From Austropuccinia psidii (taxonomy: Eukaryota; Basidiomycota; Pucciniomycetes; Pucciniales; Sphaerophragmiaceae): a stretch of 64,000 nt of DNA. How positions within the stretch are numbered: position 1 is the first letter of the stretch; each line of letters begins with the position of its first letter. The notes beneath the pieces are model-generated. The model saw only the letters and a program-made list of their open reading frames with translations. It searched no databases and had not been told where the DNA came from. Made by a program: the position numbers and the translations under genes. Shown here piece after piece: positions 51,331 through 61,067 of the stretch. The stretch spans positions 10,655,851 to 10,719,850 of the forward strand of contig JALGQZ010000014.1 of assembly GCA_023105745.1 (NCBI GenBank). The letters are read 5' to 3'.

Positions 51331-53150
51331 TGTAAGGTGTGGATATGAAACTTTGATTAAAAATCAAGTACTTTTCCTGTCCTCAAAATTTGTATAAGGT
51401 AAAAATTCAGTTAAAAATAGTATGAAATATTATTTTTAAGAGAAAACACGCCAATTTTATTGTTTATAACTTTATTAGTATAAGACAATAATATAAAAAT
51501 TTATTGTTTTACCAACAATAAAGATTTATCCAAAAAATACTCTACAAGAGATATTTTAAGGCTACAAAAGAAATTTCTTCAAGAGCAATTTCAATTGGAA
51601 TTAATTGAGCAAAGAACTGCAAGCAATTAATTAAAGAACAAAGTCTTTAAAAAGAATATTAAAGAGAAAACACGCCCAAAAGTGACCAGAGTGAATTTGG
51701 AAACAAAGTGACAAAGTTAACAGTGATGAAAGATGCTTTAATTCACTTTTGGGGTGGTTCAGGGGTAAAAATGATTATAAGAGTTACAAACAATGATTAT
51801 AATGATTTTTTCACGTGGTTAAAAGGATTAAAATGATTTAAAAGTGGTGGTTAGAATCTTTGATTGATTGGTTTAACAGTTTTAAACTAATTAATAAAAG
51901 GAAAAGATTCAAACATGAAGAGAAAAGTGGGGCAAAGAAGACATTCTTTTATAGCCATCAATTCTCTTGCTCCAAAAGTAAAATTTACTCTTGTCAGTCG
52001 TGAAAAACAGTTTGACAACAGAAAAGCTAATTATGGCATCATTGAACCCTGGTTTAGACCAAAAAAGGCTGGTTTAAGCCATTTTTAGCCATTTTAGACC
52101 CTTAAATCAGCCATTACTATAGCAATACCAGGCCTAGAGCCTTCAAAACACGTCAGAATGTGTGTCAGAGGCGTAGAAACCAGTTAAAACTGTTTTTATT
52201 ATGATTGTTTTATCTTAAGGGTAGTTTTACCCTCTTGGCAACAGCTAAAACTACCCCAGTTGGTATCAAAACCTCATCATCAATTGAGTCCACAGACCCT
52301 GTAACTCAATTCCAGGCCAAAAGTGATGAACTTTTGCGTGAATTTTGACATCCCACGCCTGTCAGCAAGGATTTTGGGGGTCTAGCTCCCCCTTAGAGCT
52401 GGAGTTCCTTTTCCCCCCCAAATTTAATCTTTCCAATTTATTTTTCCTTTAATTCCTCATCATGTATTATACTTATAATTTACACATGTAATTCAATTCA
52501 ATTGTACAGTACAATACAGTAATAATTGACACCTCATATGTAAATCAAAGTTCACTTATGTAATACACGCGCACATTTTGACATTTCAATTGAATTCAAT
52601 TGAAAATACTTCAATTCCTCATAACTTCTAAACTAAACACAACACCTCAATTTTAACACAAAAATTGATGGTTAACACCACATGTGGTGTGAATTAAATT
52701 AAGGTTTTGAGGATTTTCAACTTTTGTATTGAAAATACTAAAAACTTAATTTAAGGTTATTTAGAGTTGAGTTACAAGAATTTCACTCAGAGGTGACCCC
52801 ACCTGATTTTTTATGAGGAATCCAATGGTGAAATAAATTTTATATGTTTATTTATTGGATAAAAAGTTATAATAAATTTTATTTAACTTTTTTCCAAATT
52901 TATTTATTTTTTCACAATTTTGTTAAAATTTCATTTTTACTTAAATTTTTCAAGTATAAATGTAATTTTATATTTACAAAATTTAATGTATTTTTATTTT
53001 TAAATTATAATTTTATTTTTTAATATAATTTTATATTTATATTTTGATTTTTATTTTAATAATATAAATAAATTTATTTTATTTATATTAATATGTTATT
53101 TTTTATATTTGTGGTCTTTTGGGTATATGAAATTACCTCTAAGGCTCACA
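51331..53150 (-). repeat. Solo gypsy LTR (family C), TSD CCAGA
   Basis: Minus strand TGTGAGCCTTAGAGG...CACACCTTACA, 1820 bp. CCAGA flanks both sides exactly (51326-51330 and 53151-53155). It is the inverted counterpart of the LTR at 7324-9128, with conserved blocks throughout. Confidence 0.9.
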
Positions 53151-53632
53151 CCAGATGTATTACCAAATCCAGTTGATAAACAGAAAATAACTTTTATAAA
53201 GCAAATGGTAAACCATAAAAAACGTTTCTGAACATTTTGGAGCATAAATTTGCACAACAGCCTGCTAAAGGTAAATAAACATTGTAAAATACAAAATCTT
53301 CTATTGTCTGTCATATTTCTACATTGTTAAAATGACATATCCACTTCTTAGGAATGTTGGATTCCCAACAACTGGCCAAGAACAAACAGAGGAAGAAGAA
53401 AACCAATAACTGGACCAAATGACTAGCAAGGGCCTCAGAAACAGGGAATGTGTTCCCAAAGTATTATTACAGATCAAACTCAACCCAGAAGTCCAACCAG
53501 GGGATTGGACAGATGCAGAAAGGATAATAGAAGTCCAAAAACTAATGAAAGATTCACATTTAGTATGGACAAAGAAATGTTCAGTAGAGAAGAATCATGG
53601 GAAGAAGTAGGAATAATAACCCAGAATATCTG
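53151..53632 (+). pseudogene. Old ORF1 fragment (element 5), right part
   Basis: The frame around 53419-53610 (LLQIKLNPEVQPGDW and following) matches the ORF1 second exon of elements 2 and 3 ([16 protein letters not shown]). It is the only trace of a diverged relative, in which ORF1 rather than Gag is the recognisable frame. It is truncated on the right by the LTR of element 4. Confidence 0.6.
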
Positions 53633-55356
53633 TGTAAGGTGTGGATGTGAAACTTTGATCAAAAATCAAGGAATTCTCCTGTCCTCCAAATTTGTATATG
53701 GTATAATTTGATGAAAAATAGCAAAATTTAATATTTTTGAAAGAAAAAATGTCAAATTTATTGTTTTTAACTTTTTTAATATAATAAAATAGTATTGTAA
53801 AGATTTATTGTTTTTCCAACAATGAAAGTGTATCCAAAATTACTATACAAGATATCTTTAAGGCTACAAAAGAAATTTCTTCAAGAGCAATTCCAATTGG
53901 AATTAATTGTGCAAAGAGCTTCATGAAATTAATATAAGAAAAAAGTTATTAGGAAGGCCAGAAAGAGAAAACATGCCCAAAATTGACCAGAGTGAATTTG
54001 GAAACAAAGTGACAAAGCTAACAGTGATGAAAGATGCTTTAGTTCATTGTTGGGGTACTTTAAGGGTAAAAATGATTATAAGAGTTACAAAAAATGATTA
54101 TAATTAGTTTTTCATATGGTTGGAAGCTTTAAGATGATATAAAAATGGTGGTTCAAATCTTTTATGGATTTGCTTAATAGTGTTTAAACTAATTATAAAA
54201 GCAAAAGATTCTAACATGAAGAGAAAAGTGGGGCAAAGAAGACATTCTTTTATAACCACCAAATTTATTACTCTAAAGGTACAATTTAATCTTTCCAGTC
54301 ATGAGAAAAAGGGGCTGGTTTTAGCCATTGCTATAGCAGCAACTGGTTTGAAGCCTTCAAAAAATGTCAGAATTTGTGGAAGAGAAATAAAAACCAGGTA
54401 AAAATGTTTTGAATAAAATTGTTTTAGCTTAAGGGTAGTTTGGCCCTCTTGGAAACAGCTAAAGCTTCCTGGTTGGTATCAAAACCTCGTCATCAATTGA
54501 GTCACAGACCCTGTGACTCAATTACAGGAAAAAAGAGATGAAACTTTGCATCAAATTTCACATCCCATTCTCAACAGGAAGGAATTTGGGGAGTCTGGCA
54601 CCCTTGGAGCCAAGATTCCTTTTCTCCCAAACATTGATCTTTCCAATTTACTTTTTGTTTAATTCCTCTTCATGTATTATACTAGTAATTTAAATATTTA
54701 ATTCAATTGAATTCTCAAAGTACAAGGCTGTAATAATTGATACCTCATATAGAAATCAAACTTTTCTTATTTAATACATGCACACATTTTGACATTTCAA
54801 TTCAAAATACATCAATTCCTCATAATGTATAAACTACACACAACACCTCCAATTTAATATAACAATTGATGGCTAACACCACATTTGGTGAGAAATAAAT
54901 TAAGGTTTTTAGGATTTTCAAATTTTCATACAGAAAATACCAAGAACCTCAATTTAAGCATATTTAGATTTGAGTTACAGAATTTTCCCTCATAGGTGAC
55001 ACAACCTAATTTCTTATGAGGAATCAAATGGTGAAATAGTTTTCATAAGTGTTTTTATTGGAAAGAAAGTTGAAATAATTTTTATTCAACTTTTTTCCAA
55101 AAATATTTTATTTTCAATAATTTTGATAAAAATTTATTTTTACTTACTTTTTTCAAGTAAAATTGTATTTTCACAATGTTAAATTTCAATGTAAATTTTA
55201 TTTCATATTATACTACATTTTTTTGAATTTTATATAAGTTTTATATTGATATTTAATTTTGTTTCTATAGTATAAATATATTTATTTACATGTAGTTATA
55301 ACATAATTTGTTATTTGTGGTCTTTTGGGTATATATAAATAGCTCTAAGGCTCATG
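53633..55356 (-). repeat. 3' LTR of element 4 (family C)
   Basis: 1724 bp, ending CTTACA (plus-strand TGTAAGG at 53633). It starts CATGAGCC instead of TGTGAGCC, the terminal TG apparently mutated. Alignable with the solo LTRs at 7324 and 51331. Confidence 0.85.
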
Positions 55357-57973
55357 TTCCCTAACCCTAAAAACAGAATATTAATTTGTGATATTATTAT
55401 TATATTGTGTATGAACCTTCTGAGAAGGTTGGTAGCTTTGGGTATGTCTTTTTCTGACAACCATTCATCTTTACAGGTTGGGTCACTGTACCTGACAAGG
55501 TATTCCCTTACTTGCTTAGTTCTCAATTTTCTTTCTTTGAGAACTTTGGTAATTCTCTTAGTACCCTATGTTTCAACAGGAGTTATATTCTGGGGAACTT
55601 TATACCCCCAGGGGAATTTCTCAGCATCCCAGGATCTTTAAGGCCTTATCACCTCACTGGAAATGTAGCATGCTTATTATGAAGTTCTTCAAATGATTCT
55701 ACCTCAACAAAATTTTCTCCATTGAGGGCCTTGATAAAAAAGGTCTTTAACAGGAGTATTTTTGAATTTTACATCCCTTGATGTGATTGAAGTTATTGGT
55801 AGTTAAAAATACTAAATCTCCTACTTTGAAGTCTGGGGTAGCATGTGATTTGTCCCATTTATCTTTAATATATGAAAATGAGTCTTCCATGCATCTTACT
55901 GCATGCTTTATAGCTTTGTCTAACATTCCCATGAAGGTAGCAGCTGTAGGATGTATCCCAACCAAATCCTTTCTCAAGGAATCTTAGGGTAGTCTGGGAT
56001 TCAATAGTTTTTCTAGAATAGAAGGAGTCTGATTGGTACTGGCATGAATGTATGTTTTATATGCCAATTCCAGTTCAGGTATAAGGGTACACCAATGATG
56101 GGTGAATCAATCACAATATTTGAGCTCTAGACCATATGCACAAAATCTTCCAACCATGTCTTTAAAAGCTTGGGCCATTCTTTCAGCTAGACCATCAGTT
56201 TGTGGGTGGTAAGCTTTAGAGAAGGATAAATTTGTTCCAAATGATTGGTGAGGGCTTTTCCATAGTGCTGAGGTGAATTGGGGATCCTTGTAATCAATGA
56301 TGTTTGTTAATATGCCAGTCCATGATACTACTCTATTCCCTATCAGAAGAGCTCTCCATATCTGTATCATCTTTGTGACATGGAAAGAATATTGGAGTCT
56401 TACTGACAATGCCAACAATAACTAGACAGGAATTATAGCTTTTATCACCCCCTGATGGTAGGCAAGTTCCCAAATTCATATGGAAAGTTTACCAAGGTCT
56501 ACAGGGTTCTTGGATTTTGATAATGTTTCAAAGTATTTTTCCAGTGGATTTTCCCTTTTGACATCTGTCGCAGGTTTTGAATTATTCTGCAACATGTTTT
56601 TGAGACATTGGCCACTATATGCAGGTCTTGGTAGTATCCCTTGTTATGTCCTCAGATAGGTGTCCTGAGGAGGGGCTTTCATGTCATTCTTTCAACACCA
56701 GAATGATTAAGGATCTGTCCACAACTGTCATTACACATGTGTGTTTAGTCCTATGATAAATTATACCATCAAATAAAGAAAATATTCCTTAATCATAGGA
56801 TTTATTCCATATTTCATCCAAGGAATGTATCAAAGAGTTATCTTCAGAGTCTTTAGTAAGTAATTGGAATAGGATGCTACCATTCCTATCCTGAGTATAA
56901 TTGTTCCTTTCTTCTTCAAAGAAGGTAGTGTTCAGGTCTGTAACACTGATGACTTCTATCGGAATTTATGGGGAAGCTTCTTCTGGCACATAAGAAGGAT
57001 TATCAATATCATTTGGTAATGGCCATCTTCTTAATTCATCTGAATTATTGTGGATATTCCCATATTTGTGTACAATGGCTGTATTATTCCTATACTCTTG
57101 TATGGCTATCTGCCATCTGAGCATATGTCTTTTGGGTGTTTTCATGTTTTGAAGTGATTTAACAGTGGTAAAATCTGTTATAGCTTCAAAAACAGATCCT
57201 TCAAGAACGTAATTGAGCTTCTATAAGGCCCAGAAAAGGCATAAACATTCCATTTGACTTGCCCCATATCTGGCCTCAGTTGATTTGATTTTCCTAGATA
57301 TGAAAGATGGGGGTATTTCCATAGGTTTGTCATTAATAATCTGGACTTGATGAAGGTCAGCTCTCATTATGTTTCCGTATGCATCAATTTTAAGCTTAAA
57401 GGTAATCTTAAAACCTGGAATCAGTAAGAGTGGAGCAGTGGTTAAGGCTTGTCTCAAGGATTCAAAGGCTTTGACTATGTCAACAGTCATTTCAAATACT
57501 GTGTCTTTCTCACACAATCTATAAAGATGCCTTTCTATGAATGCAAAGTCTTTAATGTGCTGCCTTGAGTATTCCACAAATCCTAAAAAATGACTGGATT
57601 TGAATTTTGCTCTGAGGCATAGGCTTCAGGAGTACTCATTCAAGTTTTCATTTTTCAATTCCAAGGGATAGACCAGATGATACATGTCCCAGGGCTTTGG
57701 GTTCTGTAAATCCAAAATGAGATTTCTTCAAAGAAATTTTCCTTTTCACAGATTGGATTCTCCCCAAAACTCTGGATAATCTGTACATATGTTCCTCTTG
57801 AGTCTTAAAACAGAAAATAATGTAATCAATGTAAAGGATTAACCAGCTCTCTGAATGTTCTTAAGGGAATATTCCATTCATCATTCTTTGAAATTGTAAA
57901 GGTGAATTTTTGGTAAAAAAAAGGCCTCCTTAAATATTCATACACTCCATAATGAACAATAATTCTAAAATAT
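55357..57973 (-). pseudogene. Decayed pol of element 4 (RT to chromodomain)
   Basis: Pieces in order on the minus strand: RT core near 57973-57850 (FIMECMNI.., matching the HCGIYEYLRMPF region), connection and RNase H (57577-57221, with HQVQIINDKP and [13 protein letters not shown]), integrase core (56418-56107, with [13 protein letters not shown] KAYHPQTDGLAERM), integrase C-terminal part (55977-55747, DKWDKSHATPDFKVGDLV) and chromodomain (55526-55400, REYLVRYSDPTCKDEWL). Many stops and frameshifts. The closest relative in the window is element 1. Confidence 0.88.
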
Positions 57974-59403
57974 TGTCAGCCTGTGACTCAAAACCAGAGC
58001 ACAAGCATGACAGCCAAAATACCATAAACCAATGGTATAGCCAAAATACCACCAAAACAAGGAACTGAGCCAAATTAGCTCAAAAGGTATCAAAAGAAGG
58101 AGGAAACTCACCTCTTCCTGAAAATATAAGTCCCATCACCATAGGACAAGAAATAACAAAGTTATTCCTGCTCAAAGTTATTGCTGAGCATAAACCTTAA
58201 TTTTCACCTCTCATCTAAAATCTAGAAGGAGAGGCTTAACCCCATCAAATGGGTATTCAAAATGAAGCTCTAAGCCAGGGCTATCCAATGGTGCCAGCCA
58301 AACTGAGCTAGCACCAGTATTACTTGAGTTATGGTCAAATTCAGACCAAATAAGGGTGAACAAAACATTTCACCTCTCATCTAACTTTTAAAGTTTTGAT
58401 GTGAGATAATTAAAGTGGGGTCTTTTTGGAAAGAGCACAATCAGGGCTATCTGATGGTGCCATCCATTTCCTCATAACTCAACTACAACAGAAGTTATTG
58501 GCCAAACAAGCTTAATACAGCTTTTGACCAGACCACGCCAATGTACAAAAAATACTTGTACATGGAATAACTTTGTCATATTTAATGATAACCATGTCAA
58601 GTTGGGTACCATTGTGTAGAGCTCATACAGGGCTATTCAATGAACCAACGTTGTGCTTGATATCTCAAAAACTGACAAAGTTATGACCATTTTAAGGTCA
58701 AAATCCCACCTGCTGTCAGATACAGCCTTACCATGGGATAATATCCCATAACCATGAATATGAGGTGTCAAACAGACAAAGAAGCATGTTTTTACTTCAA
58801 TACCTCATATGTCAGTCAATACTGGGGTCCCATACAGTTTCTGTACAGCATTCTACGCGTCATAGACGTCAGAATCAGGCTGTGAGGTCCCCAGATGAAA
58901 ATTTTCACCCTGTATTGGTGAAAACTGCCCAGATGTGGTTTCAAAACCACATCTGGGCCCAATACAGGGTATGCAGGCTGTTTGCAAACCACAAGCCTGT
59001 CCTGGAGAGTGAAAAATCTTCACTTCCTCTACGTGGAAAGGTCTAGCAGCCTTTCCACCTCAATTTCAGGATAAAAGGAGGGCTTTTCACAGCCAAAAAC
59101 CTTTCCTCATCCTGCTCTTGAATAACCTATGTAGTAAACTGTCAAAAACAGTTTTACTCTTGGTTAATAATCAGGTATAATTATAATCTTAATTATTGTA
59201 GACTCTATTATTGTAATCCAACAGATAAAGCCTGCACCCAGGGTTCTCAATAGCGCTCACCACCACTATTCCTCAATAGTAGAACCCTTTTATTTTATTA
59301 TAAAACCCTTATAAATCTTTTTAGATCATTTTCTGCCGTGTCACATACACAGTTAAAGTTGTAATTAGCCTAGTTATACCTTTATCATAGTATCATCCTG
59401 ACA
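57974..59403 (+). repeat. 5' LTR of element 3 (LTR-A, 1430 bp)
   Basis: TGTCAGCCTGTGAC...TATCATCCTGACA, inverted termini TGTCAG/CTGACA. It contains the 12-bp-arm palindrome (58930-58955) seen in the other LTR-A copies. Confidence 0.92.
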
Positions 59404-59406
59404 TTT

Positions 59407-59419
59407 TGGGGGCCTGGCC
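59407..59419 (+). other. Putative primer binding site of element 3 (tRNA-Pro-like)
   Basis: TGGGGGCCTGGCC three bases after the LTR, identical to element 1. TGGGGGC is typical of tRNA-Pro primer sites. Confidence 0.6.
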
Positions 59420-59629
59420 GTGTTTTTTTTGACTTTTTGGACCTTACAAGCAAGTCTTTTCTCTTTTTTATGACTTATTAACCATTGTTTTTATCTTTTT
59501 TAGGCGTAATTTCTTTATTTAAATATATATATTATATATATTTCTTCTTTTTTATACATACTCATATTTTAAAGAGTATTATTCACGTGGCTAATACCCA
59601 CTGAATTTGATTATTTTTGGCGTGTTTTG

Positions 59630-59638
59630 TATATAAAA
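59630..59638 (+). promoter_or_regulatory. TATA-like motif in the leader of element 3
   Basis: TATATAAAA preceded by TTTTTGGCGTGTTTT. The same pair (TTTTTGGCATGTTTT and ATATAAAAG) occurs at the matching place in element 2 (minus, about 47660-47635). Lying downstream of the PBS, it could not make full-length genomic RNA. It may serve a subgenomic transcript or be fortuitous. Confidence 0.3.
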
Positions 59639-59998
59639 ACACATAAGCCATCAATAAAGTCTTGTATTCTTGACTGAATAAGGACACCTCTGACTGAAAA
59701 ACCATCAGTTGAGGCGTGGTCAAGTGTATTGTTAATTCAATAACACTTGTATACAAACCACTTTTACAGAGTACACTTGCAAACCACAAGTGTATCTGTG
59801 GGATACTGGCACACAAACAGTGTGACAGGGCACCATAAGCTGTATTTTTGACGTGAAATTGTTAATTCAATTACACTGTCATCATACAAGGGCATATTGT
59901 AATAATATACAAGCCCAGAGGCCATTCTTAGACGTGCAAAACCAGCCTTTTAAGAAGTCTTAACTGACATAAGCCCTCTTTTTCCTGTCTTTATTCAG

Positions 59999-61067
59999 TG
60001 GAAGAAAACTACATCCCACTTGAAACCCAGTCACAGGCCAACACACCAGTGACACCCTCAGAACCAGAGGGCAGCAAGGGTAAAGGAAAAAGGCTTAGTG
60101 AAGGCCTCATTACAGCCAAGAAGTGGACACCAATAGCCACTCAGAGGAGTAGAAAACCACGAAACTCTGCTTCAATACAAGGTAAACCAACCTTAACCAC
60201 TTGTACAGGGAAGATTACAATTATTAACCCAGTTGTAACCTCCAAAGGCAAACTTCCCAAATCAGCAGATAACAAATTTGTACAAGGCACAGTCAAAGGT
60301 AAATACCCTAAGAACATAAAGTTTTTGACTGCTTGCAAACACTGATATGTCCCCTGCATACCTCAGAGACCTTGGCTTCCAAAGGAACCAGCCAGAGGAT
60401 AGAGCAGGAATGTCTAGAACCAGAAGACCTGAAAGAAGACACATTGGACACAGTGGTGGATGGCAAAACAATGAGGGAGATAATATCAACCTTGCCATTC
60501 ACACTCCAATTCAACAGAAACCTCAAACCAGAGGACTGGAAGGATATGGATCAAGTTCTTCAAATCCACCAACTCCTCAAAGATTTGTTTCAATGGAGCA
60601 TGGACAACAAGAGGTTCAACCTAGCAACTCACTGGGCAGAACTGGGATCAAGTTGCCAGAAGATCTGTCTCAAAGAGATAGACTTCAAAGACCTTATGGT
60701 AATCACCAAGGGTTGGAATCCTACCAGGCAGCACAGACTCCTGGAGGCAAGGGCACAGAGGATAAGGGAGAATCAAGCCACTATCCAAGCTATAGAAGAA
60801 CAGTTAACCCAGACAGGGCCTACTCAGATTCCTTCAGGTTCACAAGGAGCATGCCAAATCAGCTCTCCAGTGGCTTCACACCATTCAGAAACCAGCAGAT
60901 CAGTGGCCAAGAGTCACCATTCTTCACAATTCCAGGAAGTTTCCAGGAGAAGACAAGGCAACAAGGGCAAGAACAAAGCCTCCTTCAACCAGAGGAGGAA
61001 AGAGTCAGACCCCATGATCCAGAAGCTGTTAGATTTGGTAAGAGAAGTACACAAGAACCAGAAGTAG
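59999..61067 (+). CDS. Spliced ORF1 overlapping Gag (element 3), function unknown
   Basis: Exon 59999-60298 follows the strong 3' splice site TTTCCTGTCTTTATTCAG. The intron 60299-60366 (68 nt, GTAAAT...CTCAG) joins in phase 1 to exon 60367-61067, ending TAG. The first bases TG would become ATG if the upstream exon ends in A. That gives 333 codons. The leader part is Lys/Ser/Thr-rich. The second part is helix-rich ([29 protein letters not shown], an [15 protein letters not shown] helix) with a Lys/Arg-rich stretch and the end REVHKNQK. It overlaps Gag-Pol in another frame for about 700 nt. Exon and intron lengths are identical in element 2, and a related fragment survives at 53419-53610. I recognise no domain. 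It could be an alternative Gag or an accessory protein, which is inference. Confidence 0.6.
60299..60366 (+). other. Predicted intron containing the Gag-Pol start codon (element 3)
   Basis: GTAAAT donor, CTGAT branch-like motif at 60342, CCTCAG acceptor. Inside it TGATATG (60343-60349) ends the unspliced leader frame and starts Gag-Pol one base later. Confidence 0.6.

Larger units (their letters stand above)
53633..57973 (-). mobile_element. Element 4: truncated Ty3/gypsy element with family C LTR
   Basis: The 3' LTR (53633-55356), the polypurine tract AGGGTTAGGGAA and a decayed pol region follow on the minus strand, up to the RT domain. There element 3 is inserted at 57974. The 5' half should lie beyond the window, on the far side of element 3. 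Pol is closest to element 1 in sequence. Confidence 0.85.
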
